The notes beneath the pieces are model-generated. The model had not been told where the DNA came from. It did no database searches and worked only from the letters and a program-made list of their open reading frames with translations. Positions 1-8,272 of a DNA stretch of 26,865 bases are shown piece by piece. Source of the DNA: an uncultured Oribacterium sp. (lineage in GTDB: Bacteria; Bacillota; Clostridia; Lachnospirales; Lachnospiraceae); the NCBI GenBank assembly GCA_937927445.1, contig CALAOB010000036.1:1-26865 (forward strand). Direction: 5' to 3'. Numbering within the stretch: position 1 is the stretch's first letter; each line of letters begins with the position of its first letter. The position numbers and the translations under genes are program-made.

Positions 1-72
1 CCGGCTTAGATTGAACCGGTCTCGGAGTACTGTGCCTCCGTTGCCGCCCCTCCGGGGACCCTGCTACTGAAC
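1..72 (+). repeat. Partial long-palindrome element (right arm only), copy C
   Basis: This is the right arm of the intergenic palindrome family seen complete at 21343-21656 and 25226-25463; the rest lies before the window. It carries the family signature TCTCGGAGTACTGTGC (positions 21-36), a CTTAG at 5-9, and a GC-rich outer stem ending near position 66. It is very close to the reverse complement of 25230-25290. The element lies downstream of the cyclase gene, past that gene's terminator. Confidence 0.7.
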
Positions 73-79
73 CGTTATG

Positions 80-109
80 AAAAAGGCCTCCCGGAAGGGG
101 AAGCCTTTT
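80..109 (-). terminator. Rho-independent terminator after the cyclase gene
   Basis: Read on the minus strand, an AAAAGGC...GGCCTTTTT hairpin with an inner TTCCC/GGGA stem ends in a run of five T. It lies about 40 bases past the cyclase stop codon. A second small hairpin (TGTGATG/CATCACA, 124-140) sits between the stop codon and the terminator. Confidence 0.8.
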
Positions 110-147
110 CGATTACCTTAGATTGTGATGCCTCATCACACCAGTGA

Positions 148-903
148 TCAGCGAGTGAAGCCCGGCATACCCTCGATCGCGTATACACGTGTCGGGCAGG
201 AGTCGAGGCCGATGATGTTCATCGGAGCATAGCTGATGAAGAAGGTATCGGTCTTCAGAAGCTCCAGGTTGCACAGAACCTCGAGGAAGGTTACATTCTG
301 TGCCATCAGAATATCATGGAACGGCTTTACGTTACGAACGTCGCCCTCGATCGCTACACCATCACCGAAGCCCACGCACTGTACCTTGTGATCTGCGAGC
401 CACTGCGCCATGTCTGCACCAACCTGCAGACGATGGTCGGTCGGGCCGCCGGTCAGCTTCGTGAATGGCGGAATCTTGTGCGGGCTGTCGAGGATGACGG
501 TATCGCCCTCCTGGATCCAACCGCCGAGTGCCTTCTCGAGATCCTCTGCGGTGATCTGGTGATCCTCCGGAAGATCCAGTGTGCAGTAGATACCACGACC
601 CATGAACTGATCAAGCGGAAGCTCTGCAACGCTCGGCCAGTTGCTGTCATGGTGGTACGGACACTCACAGTGTGTACCGAGGTGGCTTCCGATATCTACG
701 TTTGTATGGAAATCAGGAACGACACCACCGGTATTGAAACGCCATAAGTTGCAGCGACGGCTCTCGGTGCTCGGATCGATGCACTTGCTGAGGTCGACGA
801 TATGAAGTCCACCCTTCATGTACTCCTTTGGTGGAAGCTGATCTGCAGCGACGGTCTTCGGCTTTCCAGCCTCCCAGTCATAGGTTACAAACTCTTCGGA
901 CAT
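148..903 (-). CDS. Cyclase family protein (PF04199, kynurenine-formamidase-like)
   Basis: The product is a 251-residue metal-dependent hydrolase of the putative cyclase family, whose members hydrolyse formamides or ring amides. Residues 74-85 read HLGTHCECPYHH, matching the family's metal-binding HxGTHxDxPxH motif with Glu in place of the usual Asp. A VDLS start to the first strand and a late conserved GLD/P segment also fit. I chose the start at 903 because AAGGAGG lies 9 bases upstream; an in-frame Met further upstream lacks a ribosome binding site. It is the last gene of the hydantoinase/permease cluster, 220 bases after the reductase, and is followed by a strong terminator. The context suggests hydrolysis of a small cyclic or N-acyl metabolite, but the substrate is unknown. 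The family call is firm; the reaction is inference. Confidence 0.85.
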   Translation of the reverse strand: MSEEFVTYDWEAGKPKTVAADQLPPKEYMKGGLHIVDLSKCIDPSTESRRCNLWRFNTGGVVPDFHTNVDIGSHLGTHCECPYHHDSNWPSVAELPLDQFMGRGIYCTLDLPEDHQITAEDLEKALGGWIQEGDTVILDSPHKIPPFTKLTGGPTDHRLQVGADMAQWLADHKVQCVGFGDGVAIEGDVRNVKPFHDILMAQNVTFLEVLCNLELLKTDTFFISYAPMNIIGLDSCPTRVYAIEGMPGFTR

Positions 904-997
904 AAGAATATCCTCCTTAAATTGATGTGTGTTCCGGCGCTCTCCCCGCTTCCTCGAAACACGAAGCACGCCGGACAGATACTTGATTTATCTCACG

Positions 998-1123
998 ATG
1001 CACCCAAGGTGCATGATGATTCATATGATTGCACACCCTCACTTTCCATGAGGGCAATGTCTACATTCCGGTGCCGCCCTCTATCCACTCACGAGGGCAA
1101 TGCTTCCATCTGGCACCGCCCGC
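998..1123 (-). repeat. Intergenic hairpins and a 33-bp tandem repeat
   Basis: The gap between the reductase and the cyclase holds two imperfect 33-base copies, at 1048-1080 and 1091-1123 (offset 43), both containing GAGGGCAATG and a CCGCCC end. Each copy provides the GAGGG arm of a small hairpin (CCCTC...GAGGG at 1037-1055 and 1076-1097). A separate ATGCACC/GGTGCAT hairpin lies at 998-1014. None has a T-run, so these are not standard terminators; they could be an RNA-processing or stability region between two co-transcribed genes. Confidence 0.5.
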
Positions 1124-2041
1124 TTATGCTCTCGGACGGTTCTCCATCGCATGGATGAGGCCCACCAGGAAACGGTGGCTCGGGGTCGGTACGCCGGCCT
1201 TTACACCCGCGCGGACGATGCTGCCGCTGATGGTATCCACCTCACTGCGACGGCCATCGCGAAGATCGGCATAGATGCTGGTGAGACCATTCGGGCTCTT
1301 ATCGCATACCGCCTTGACCTCAGCGACCTTCTCATCATAATCGAAGTCCATACCGAGCGCCGCTGCGACATCCACCGCCTCGCGGATCAGCTGACAGCAG
1401 AGCTTCCAGGCATTCTCATCGGTGGAAATATAGCCCAGCGGAACCTGCAGGGCACCCGTCAGCGCACTGGCCGAGACATTGGTAAACATCTTGTTCCAGA
1501 TCATCTTCTGCACGCCGTCGGATACATCCGCATCGAGACCGCACGCCGTGAACGCATCCGCGAACTTCTGAAGGCGGTTTACATCGCCGGTCACACAGCC
1601 CATATGGGTCATGCCGCTGCCACCGTGCTTCGTCACACCGAAGCCGGCGACGCTTGCGTTATGCTGGGTCGTACCGATGATGATGTGCTCCTGCGGTACG
1701 AACTTACCGAGCATATCCTCGTGGCCGCTGCCGTTCTGCAGGGTCATGAGATAGGTCTCCGGACCGATGATGCTCTTGTTATTCTGAAGCGCACTCTCGC
1801 TGAACATCGCCTTCACGAACACGACGATCAGATCGACCGGCTCCATCCCCTCGGTGGACAGCACCGCATGCGGATGATAGATATTCGACGTACCATCCGG
1901 CTCCTGCACCTCGAGGCCGTCTGCATTGATCTTCTCCACGACCTGTGCATTGACGTCGATGACCGTCACCTCGTTGTGCCGGCTCAGGTACGCACTGTAC
2001 AGACCACCCATGGCACCTGCACCTAAAACTGCAATTTTCAT
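1124..2041 (-). CDS. Ketopantoate reductase (ApbA/PanE) family oxidoreductase
   Basis: A 305-residue NAD(P)-dependent reductase. The N-terminus has the Rossmann glycine motif GAGAMG (residues 7-12) and an acidic residue after the second strand (VIDVN). The C-terminal helical domain has WNKMFTNVSASAL, the conserved Lys/Asn substrate region, and a late SSxxxD-like segment (RRSEVDTISG). Length matches PanE. The ATG overlaps the stop codon of the upstream GntR gene by four bases (ATGA), so the two are translationally coupled. Placement inside a hydantoinase/cyclase catabolic cluster, rather than with panB or panC, suggests a related 2-oxo acid reductase and not pantothenate synthesis. I therefore give no symbol. 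Confidence 0.85.
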   Translation of the reverse strand: MKIAVLGAGAMGGLYSAYLSRHNEVTVIDVNAQVVEKINADGLEVQEPDGTSNIYHPHAVLSTEGMEPVDLIVVFVKAMFSESALQNNKSIIGPETYLMTLQNGSGHEDMLGKFVPQEHIIIGTTQHNASVAGFGVTKHGGSGMTHMGCVTGDVNRLQKFADAFTACGLDADVSDGVQKMIWNKMFTNVSASALTGALQVPLGYISTDENAWKLCCQLIREAVDVAAALGMDFDYDEKVAEVKAVCDKSPNGLTSIYADLRDGRRSEVDTISGSIVRAGVKAGVPTPSHRFLVGLIHAMENRPRA

Positions 2042-2739
2042 ATCTTCTCTACTCCTTTCGGATTTTCAAAATACTGTGGATACTGCTGCTGACACAGCGT
2101 GAGGATCGGCTCATAGAGATCGAAGCCCGTATCCATCGCTTCGATGCTGTCCTCATAATGATGCTTCGCGAGCGCGTGCACCATATCCTCATGCGTCTCC
2201 ATCAGCTCCGTCCATCGCTGCCGGTCCTCCAGCAGCCCGAGCAGACGGCACATATCGAAGCTCGTCCGCTGCATCGCCTCGATCACGAGATCCCGGCGCG
2301 CCAGCCGGAACATCTCCCGGTAGAAATCATAGTACAGACGGATCATCTCGCTCTGATCCTCGTTCTGCAGCGCTTCCTGCTCCTTCACGATGTGCTTCTT
2401 CATCAGGATCAGCGAACCGAAATGATGATTATACAGCTCGCCCAGAACCGCACGACACATCGTACGAAACATCCAGACATTGAGACGGATACTCTCCGCG
2501 CGAAGCCGGGGTACCAGTGCACCACGCGGCACATTGACCAGCATTTTCTCACGCTCGAGCCGGGCAAACGCATCATGCACCGGCGTACGGCTGAGCTCCA
2601 GCCGCGCTGCGATCTCACTCTCCACTATTTTTTCACCGGGGCGCAGAACCATCTCATAAATCATGAGCGATAGCGCACGATACGCATAATCCCGCGCAGA
2701 CTCCTCCGGCCGCTTCTCGATGCGGACACTTGTTTGCAT
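2038..2739 (-). CDS. GntR-family transcriptional regulator, FCD type
   Basis: A 233-residue regulator with an N-terminal winged helix (about residues 12-80), including the recognition region LELSRTPVHDAFARLEREKM, and an all-helical FCD effector domain behind it. Such proteins usually repress a neighbouring catabolic operon and release DNA on binding a small acid. It lies in the middle of the cluster, overlapping the reductase by four bases and following the HExxH gene by 67 bases. The C-terminus carries YPQYFE, also present at the end of the other GntR protein of the cluster (7465-8205), which marks the two as related. AAAGGAAAT precedes the ATG. The ligand is unknown. Confidence 0.88.
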   Translation of the reverse strand: MQTSVRIEKRPEESARDYAYRALSLMIYEMVLRPGEKIVESEIAARLELSRTPVHDAFARLEREKMLVNVPRGALVPRLRAESIRLNVWMFRTMCRAVLGELYNHHFGSLILMKKHIVKEQEALQNEDQSEMIRLYYDFYREMFRLARRDLVIEAMQRTSFDMCRLLGLLEDRQRWTELMETHEDMVHALAKHHYEDSIEAMDTGFDLYEPILTLCQQQYPQYFENPKGVEKI

Positions 2740-2806
2740 TGCTTATTTCCTTTCAGATACAGTCTCCTCCATTATAAGCGAAAATGCATCCAAACTCCAC
2801 CGCAGA

Positions 2807-3589
2807 TTATGCTTCCGGAAGCCGCGGCGTGCGCCCCGACTTCTCCATCATCTCCTCATAGAGACCGCTGGCCGCCTCCGGCGAGTACCCGTACACGAGG
2901 AAGGCATCCAGCACATACGGCGAAAACGTAATTCCCGTCAACGCCTTCGCAAACGCCATCGCCGCGATCTCACCGAGCACCATCACCGTCGAGGTATTCT
3001 TCACCGGACCGACATTCCAGAGCCGGATCCTGTAGGTCCGCGTCCAGATCTCCTTCCGGTACTTCTCCTCGACGAAGTGAAAGATCTCGTGCCCGAGCAG
3101 CAGCTTCGCGAGCGCGAAGCCCTCACCCATGAAAGCGCTTACACCATGCTGTGCAAAAAGCGCCTCGCCCTTCCGCACACCATCCATGAAGATATGGATC
3201 GTCTTCGGCTCGCGGAACTCCGCAAACAGCACCCGCGATGCGTTCTGTGGCATCTCCGGATAGTCCACATCCAGCCCGAGATACGCGGCCAATGTCTCCG
3301 GGTCGCGACTTCCACACTCCGCGGCCAGCTGATCTGCATACGCACGGCCACAGGCGATCGCCTGCTTCGTCAGCTCCAGACGCTCCGCATCACTGAACTT
3401 TCCGTTCAGCGGCTCACGCGAGAACGCATAGTATGCCCACTCCTCCTCTGGAATCGCACACAGATCCTCGACAATCATCTCCACCGGTCGCACCGTATAG
3501 TGCGGCATCTGACCATAGCTCGTACGCTGCTTCCCGAATAAGCCATCGGCGATCGGCTGCATGGCTTTCTTTACATCTTCCTTCGTCAT
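2807..3589 (-). CDS. Putative zincin-like metallohydrolase (HExxH protein), unknown role
   Basis: A 260-residue protein that I do not recognise as a named family. Residues 167-171 read HEIFH inside LLLGHEIFHFVEE, a good HExxH zinc site. A Glu at about 207 in GEIAAMAFAKAL lies in a helix suited to the third ligand, as in gluzincins. There is no signal peptide or membrane segment, so it should act in the cytosol. AAAAGGAGAGG lies just before the ATG. It follows the hydantoinase gene by 52 bases and precedes the GntR gene, so it probably works in the same pathway, as an amidase, peptidase or ligand-processing factor. Metal binding is inferred from the motif only. Confidence 0.6.
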   Translation of the reverse strand: MTKEDVKKAMQPIADGLFGKQRTSYGQMPHYTVRPVEMIVEDLCAIPEEEWAYYAFSREPLNGKFSDAERLELTKQAIACGRAYADQLAAECGSRDPETLAAYLGLDVDYPEMPQNASRVLFAEFREPKTIHIFMDGVRKGEALFAQHGVSAFMGEGFALAKLLLGHEIFHFVEEKYRKEIWTRTYRIRLWNVGPVKNTSTVMVLGEIAAMAFAKALTGITFSPYVLDAFLVYGYSPEAASGLYEEMMEKSGRTPRLPEA

Positions 3590-3602
3590 CGGCCTCTCCT
3601 TT

Positions 3603-3629
3603 TAAAACAGCCCCGCACCAGGCGGGGCC
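3603..3629 (-). terminator. Intrinsic terminator inside the cluster, after the hydantoinase gene
   Basis: GCCCCGC/GCGGGGC stem with a five-base loop, followed on the minus strand by TGTTTTA. It sits between the hydantoinase stop and the ribosome binding site of the next gene, so it probably lowers rather than blocks expression of the downstream genes. Confidence 0.65.
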
Positions 3630-3641
3630 ATATGTTTCTGC

Positions 3642-5783
3642 TTATCGTACATCGTTGATGGAACCGACGATGAGGATATCCTCATCCGGCTCACGATCCA
3701 TGATATCGAGATCCATGAGGAGCATCACCTGATCGAGATCTACCGCAGAGTAGTCGCATACACGCGGACCTACACATACGAAGTAGTCCGGACGGAGGAC
3801 GGTATCGGTCTTGAATACCGCGAGATCCTTCCACATCTCTTCTACAGCTTCCTTATATGCACCGGCCTTTACCTTGACCGCAACGGCGTCGGAGCACTGT
3901 ACCTTGATGAAGCCCTTCTTATCAACGATACGGATCGGATGACGATCCCCCATCTCGCCGGTGTACACGTAGAACTTGTCACTCTTCTCTGCAAGGTGAA
4001 CATTGCTTACCTTCTCACCGAAGTCTTCCTTCGCGAGGGTCTCGGCCTCGGCCTCATCACACTCCTTCAGAAGGTCGGTGGTCTTTACCTCGGTCGAACC
4101 GGTTGCAATCGCGGTTACCTTACCGGTCTGGCTGTCGATCTCGATATGTACCTCGACGGTATCAGGGGAAGCACCGGAACCGATTGCTGCATCGGTGGCC
4201 TCCTTCTTCAGCTCCTTGATATCCTCCTGGGTCGGGTTCGGGATCACTCGCTCAACGACGTCACGTACCATCGAAAGAGCAACACCGATGGAGGAGATAA
4301 CCTCTGCGTTCTCCGGGATGGAGTACTGAAGACCCATCTTCTTCGCGCAGTACGGAACGAGGGAAGCTGCACCACCGCCGCAGCCGACGAGCTTCATCGC
4401 GTCGTGGTCGAGCTGGTACTTATCGGCGAGTGCATTGATGCAGGCATTGACCTTCTCGAAGTCCTTATCGAGGATCTGGGTTGCGAGCTCCTCGACGGTG
4501 ATGCCGAGCTTATCCGCTACCGGCTGCATGCACTTACGTGCGGCACTTGCATTACCATGTGCGAAGTACTTCTCATCGATAAGGCCGAGTACGTTCGCTG
4601 CATCGGTGTTGGTGAAGCAGATACGCTTGCCGCTTGCAAGCTTCACTGCGACGTAATCCGAAGGATCACCTGGCTTCGGGCTGAGCATCTCGATGGTCAG
4701 TGGGCCTGCATCGATCTCCTCCTCCGGTGTGAAGCAGGCATACTCGCAGCCTGCGATATGTGCGGAACGAGGTCCGACATCCTCTACGCCGTGGTCGTTG
4801 ATACGAACCATGGAACCGCCGGCACAGCCGAGGATACGTACGTCGAGGGAGTTGATATAGGTATCATGTCCACCGATCTGTGCGTAGTCGACACCCGGAC
4901 GACCATTCTTGATGACGCCGATGTTGGTCGTGGTGCCACCTACCTCGAAGTAGATTGCATTGGACGCACGAAGGTACATGAGGGAACCCATAACAGATGC
5001 AGCCGGGCCGGACAGTGCGGTCAGGATCGGACGCTTACGCATCTCGCTGATCTCCATAACGCCACCATCACCACGCATGATCATGAGCGGAACGGTGACA
5101 CCGGCATTCCGAACGGAGGACTCAGTTGCGTTTGCGGTCGCCATCATCTTCGGAAGGATGGAAGCATTGATCGCTGCCGTACGTGTACGACGGGTCAGAC
5201 CATAGAGCTTCGTGATATCGGACGCCATGGAAACCGGAAGGCCCTGTGCCTCTGCAAGGTCGTGGATCTTCACCTCTTCGTCCATATTATCTACACCGAA
5301 AGCCATGGAAGCAACGATTACCTGGGAACCCTCACCACAGAGCTCCTTGATCGCGTTGTTGATCTTCTCGTCGCTCAGCTCCTTCTTTTTCAGGAAGCGG
5401 TTGTGTACCGGGATCTTACGGCCGACCTTCTCGTCGAGCACGATGTCCTTCAGGTTCAGCTGACGCTTCGCGAGGAAGCCCTCGATTCCGCCACCTGCGA
5501 CGCCAATGACACCGACGGAAGCGACATCACCCTCGATGAAGGCATTGGTCGCCTGTGTGGTCGAGTGCGCTACGAAAACGACATCCTCCGGGGCGATGTT
5601 GTTCTCCTCCATACAGTTCTTAAAGGACTGAACGACACCGGCTGCTACACCGTCCTTATCGTCATGTGTGGTTTTTACCTCGTTCTTACCGATGATCTCG
5701 TGGGTAAGGTTATCCATAGCGACACACTTGGTGTAGGTTCCACCTACGTCGATACCCATACGAACAGCACGATGCTCTGACAT
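3642..5783 (-). CDS. hyuA: Hydantoinase/oxoprolinase A-type protein (HyuA family), without a HyuB partner
   Basis: A 713-residue ASKHA-fold ATPase of the HyuA family, which hydrolyses hydantoins, oxoproline or similar ring amides with ATP. The N-terminal phosphate loop reads GIDVGGTYTKCVAMD (residues 10-24), a SGPAAS segment follows in the middle, and the second phosphate loop is FEVGGTTTNIG. The GCGGGAASL segment in the C-terminal third fits the adenosine site. Length is normal for an A subunit. The start is preceded by CAGGAGGAG. HyuA enzymes normally need a HyuB subunit, yet none is in the window. Upstream, past a strong terminator, is the permease; downstream are the HExxH protein, a regulator, a reductase and a cyclase. 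The family is clear; the substrate is unknown. Confidence 0.88.
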   Translation of the reverse strand: MSEHRAVRMGIDVGGTYTKCVAMDNLTHEIIGKNEVKTTHDDKDGVAAGVVQSFKNCMEENNIAPEDVVFVAHSTTQATNAFIEGDVASVGVIGVAGGGIEGFLAKRQLNLKDIVLDEKVGRKIPVHNRFLKKKELSDEKINNAIKELCGEGSQVIVASMAFGVDNMDEEVKIHDLAEAQGLPVSMASDITKLYGLTRRTRTAAINASILPKMMATANATESSVRNAGVTVPLMIMRGDGGVMEISEMRKRPILTALSGPAASVMGSLMYLRASNAIYFEVGGTTTNIGVIKNGRPGVDYAQIGGHDTYINSLDVRILGCAGGSMVRINDHGVEDVGPRSAHIAGCEYACFTPEEEIDAGPLTIEMLSPKPGDPSDYVAVKLASGKRICFTNTDAANVLGLIDEKYFAHGNASAARKCMQPVADKLGITVEELATQILDKDFEKVNACINALADKYQLDHDAMKLVGCGGGAASLVPYCAKKMGLQYSIPENAEVISSIGVALSMVRDVVERVIPNPTQEDIKELKKEATDAAIGSGASPDTVEVHIEIDSQTGKVTAIATGSTEVKTTDLLKECDEAEAETLAKEDFGEKVSNVHLAEKSDKFYVYTGEMGDRHPIRIVDKKGFIKVQCSDAVAVKVKAGAYKEAVEEMWKDLAVFKTDTVLRPDYFVCVGPRVCDYSAVDLDQVMLLMDLDIMDREPDEDILIVGSINDVR

Positions 5784-5826
5784 GTTTTCTCCTCCTGAAA
5801 TACGTAATGATAGATGTTAATTTTAC

Positions 5827-5861
5827 AGAAAAAGTGCCGCCGCCTCTGACAGCGGCGGCAC
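5827..5861 (-). terminator. Strong Rho-independent terminator between the permease and hydantoinase genes
   Basis: Perfect GTGCCGCCG/CGGCGGCAC stem (5834-5842 with 5853-5861) followed on the minus strand by TTTTT. It would separate permease and hydantoinase transcripts or set their ratio. Confidence 0.85.
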
Positions 5862-5895
5862 CGCTTATTATTAGATACGATTCAGCTGATCAGCA

Positions 5896-7278
5896 TCAGA
5901 TGAACCACTCTGCACCGAGACCACCGACACAAACGAAGGTCAGGATGTAGAGGATGATACCTGCGATGTAAGCAAACGGAATCGAGAGCTTCAGGTAATC
6001 CTTCGAATCAACCTTGGTGTACGCAAGACCCCATGCAACCCAGGACTGTGTGATGCAGGATCCGATGTTTACAGTGATGGTCGGAATCGCGAATACACAG
6101 TACAGGAACGGGATGGAGAAGGAAGCCACACCACGAAGTACGCCGAGGGTAGCTGCACCACAGCCTACGAGGGTCATCGGTCCACGGAAGAGGCCGAGGC
6201 CGAGCAGAACTGCGAAGAGGATACATACGACGAGCTCGCTCTTCGGCATCACCGGTCCGAGGATGACCTTGAAGAACGGAGATGCATAGCTTGCAACCTG
6301 GTTGAACATCGGAAGCGTTAACAGGAAGCCTACGAGCGGAGCGGTATCAACGACACCATCATAGTACAGCTTGTTAACGAGCTGGCAGTTCTCCTTGAAG
6401 GTACCCTTCATCTTGCCGCAGAGGAAAAGTGCTGCGAAGCCGGCGATGACGAAACCACCGATAACGGAGAAGTCAAGCCAGATCTTCAGTACGACCGGAA
6501 CGATCGGAAGAAGCAGTGTGTAGATCGGCGCATCCTTCTGCTCTGCACCACGGGTCTGCGCTGCCCATGCGTGGCTGGTCTTGCTCTTCTTAAGGAAGAT
6601 TGCGGAAAGAACCGTTGCAAGAACGACAGAAACGACGACTGCTGCATAACCCCAGCGACCTGCATACCAGCCGAGGGTGAAGTCCGGCATCTCATCGACA
6701 CCGATGAAGAATGCACGATACTGTGCGAAGTTAACCGGGTTCAGATAGATACCAGCGGCTACAGACTCCATGAAGGAGAACATCGCGATGGCCTTCGGAA
6801 CACCGAGGGACATCATGATCGGAAGTACGATGACACCGATCGCGATAACAGGACCTGCACCGGTCATCGCAGTGAAGATGATCGCGGTTACGATGTTGAG
6901 AAGCGCGATGGTTACGATCGGCTTATCACCGCCGAGCTCTACGGTCTTACGAATAAGTGTAGAAGCGATACCGGTCTCCATGAGTACGCGGCCGAACCAG
7001 GCACCCCAGCATACGTTTACGAGGGTGGTACCCCAGCCTTCCGGTGCGGACTGGAAGATCTTGTTGAGGATCGCCATGATCTTCACCGGCTCACCGTTGC
7101 TGTAGAACGCGGTGGTGGAGAGGAACTCAGGTGTTGCAAAGTTTGCACCAAGCAGGGACAGAACCGTCCATGCGATCGTGATCAGCAGGAAGCCGATCAT
7201 CAGGTTGTGGCCCTTCACGCAGTAATATGCGAGACCGAAGAATGAGAGAAGCAGTAAAATACCAACTACAAACTCCAT
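5896..7278 (-). CDS. Membrane permease of the ion transporter (CitMHS/GntP-like) superfamily
   Basis: A 460-residue integral membrane protein with about 11-12 hydrophobic segments and short loops. The first segment starts at residue 3. A central cytosolic loop (about residues 225-250, KKSKTSHAWAAQTRGAEQK) divides it into two halves, as in organic-acid carriers. The first half has a small-residue segment FTAMTGAGPVIAIGVIVLP, like the hairpin regions of the arsenite/citrate/gluconate superfamily. The start follows AAAGGGG. It is the first structural gene after the GntR regulator and precedes the hydantoinase, so it probably imports the substrate of that pathway. The exact family is uncertain and the substrate is not readable. 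Confidence 0.75.
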   Translation of the reverse strand: MEFVVGILLLLSFFGLAYYCVKGHNLMIGFLLITIAWTVLSLLGANFATPEFLSTTAFYSNGEPVKIMAILNKIFQSAPEGWGTTLVNVCWGAWFGRVLMETGIASTLIRKTVELGGDKPIVTIALLNIVTAIIFTAMTGAGPVIAIGVIVLPIMMSLGVPKAIAMFSFMESVAAGIYLNPVNFAQYRAFFIGVDEMPDFTLGWYAGRWGYAAVVVSVVLATVLSAIFLKKSKTSHAWAAQTRGAEQKDAPIYTLLLPIVPVVLKIWLDFSVIGGFVIAGFAALFLCGKMKGTFKENCQLVNKLYYDGVVDTAPLVGFLLTLPMFNQVASYASPFFKVILGPVMPKSELVVCILFAVLLGLGLFRGPMTLVGCGAATLGVLRGVASFSIPFLYCVFAIPTITVNIGSCITQSWVAWGLAYTKVDSKDYLKLSIPFAYIAGIILYILTFVCVGGLGAEWFI

Positions 7279-7410
7279 AGGAATACCCCTTTCTTATTAC
7301 CTTTGAAATATTTGATCAATGGTTGTGATTTGATGTTTTCCCATACTCATCATGGAAAGCATCGGATTAAAAAACGCTCCTCCTCTCTTCTTATAAGATT
7401 CTTTTTATAT

Positions 7411-7435
7411 GGATGCCAGGCTGAGCCTGGCATCC
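7411..7435. other. Perfect 12-bp-arm hairpin between the GntR and permease genes
   Basis: GGATGCCAGGCT at 7411-7422 and its exact reverse complement at 7424-7435. On the minus strand it is followed by ATATAAAAAG, not T, so it is a poor terminator; it may be a transcript-end or processing hairpin after the GntR gene. The rest of 7279-7410 is AT-rich and shows only the permease ribosome binding site. Confidence 0.6.
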
Positions 7436-7464
7436 ACGGAAAGTCTCGCCGATGGCGAAGGCCT

Positions 7465-8205
7465 CTAAAAAGCTAAGTACTCATTCGGCTCACTCGCCTC
7501 AAAATACTGCGGGTAGATACGACGGAGATAATCGCCGTCCCGTGCGATGAAGCCGAGATGCTGCCGGTTGATCACGGAAAGTGCATCCGCGTCTCTCCGG
7601 CGCAGTGAATCCAGCATCATGCGATGCTCGGTCAGGTGGTTTTCCCAGCTGCCGACGGAAATCATATGGGTTTCGTAGCTGTAGGTCATGATCTGCAGCT
7701 GTCGGATCCGAAGCATGTCGCAGTTGATGAAGGAATAGGTATCCCAGGTCTCCTCCCGACCTAAGAAACCATACATGAGCTTATGCATGTTCGTGTCTTC
7801 GTCGAGCAGCCGCTCAGTCTCATGTGCTTCACAATGCTTCCGCTGCAGCCGGAGACTCTCCTCGAGTGCTGCCATCTGCTCATCTGTGATGCCCTGCTGA
7901 CAGAGCGTCCGAAGGACATCCTCTTCCAGTACGGTACGCATGAACACGATCTGATTCACCCGTGGAATCGAGATCAGACTGACCTGGGTGCCACGCTGTG
8001 GATAAACCTCCACGCACTGCTCCTCCACCAGTCGTGCGATCGCTTCCCGGATCGGTGCCCGGCTCGTGTTCATCTGTGCGGCCAGCGAGTTCTCACTGAG
8101 TGCCTCGCCCGGCTGCAGGGTGAAGTTGATGATATCGTGTCGAAGCTGTCGATATACACTTTCGGAAGCCGTCAGAGTTTCCTCTGCTTCTGTCAGCGGT
8201 GCCAT
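7465..8205 (-). CDS. GntR-family transcriptional regulator, FCD type (cluster regulator)
   Basis: A 246-residue regulator with an N-terminal winged helix whose recognition segment reads AAQMNTSRAPIREAIARLVEEQ, typical of FadR-subfamily GntR proteins, and a helical FCD ligand-binding domain with spaced His/Asp residues. I chose the start at 8205 because CAGGAGGAG lies just upstream; the longer in-frame start has no ribosome binding site. The C-terminus has YPQYFE, as in the second regulator of the cluster (2038-2739). Directly upstream lies an array of CTGCATACAAG-type boxes (8273-8544), so it likely represses itself and the cluster. The effector is unknown. Confidence 0.88.
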   Translation of the reverse strand: MAPLTEAEETLTASESVYRQLRHDIINFTLQPGEALSENSLAAQMNTSRAPIREAIARLVEEQCVEVYPQRGTQVSLISIPRVNQIVFMRTVLEEDVLRTLCQQGITDEQMAALEESLRLQRKHCEAHETERLLDEDTNMHKLMYGFLGREETWDTYSFINCDMLRIRQLQIMTYSYETHMISVGSWENHLTEHRMMLDSLRRRDADALSVINRQHLGFIARDGDYLRRIYPQYFEASEPNEYLAF

Positions 8206-8272
8206 AGCACTCCTCCTGTATCTCATCCGGGGCACAGCCGCGCAGGCGGGCGTGTCGTCGGTCTATCCTTTA

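Noticed and set aside
3939..5780. 613-aa open frame on the plus strand
   Set aside because: It is the antisense shadow of the hydantoinase gene, has no ribosome binding site or family motif, and arises from GC-rich codon use.
7279..7464. Riboswitch in the leader of the permease gene
   Set aside because: Only one simple hairpin is seen, with none of the conserved cores I would recognise.
7997..8005. Second perfect DnaA box (TGTGGATAA)
   Set aside because: It is inside the GntR coding region, alone and far from the AT-rich stretch; a nine-base match by chance is expected.
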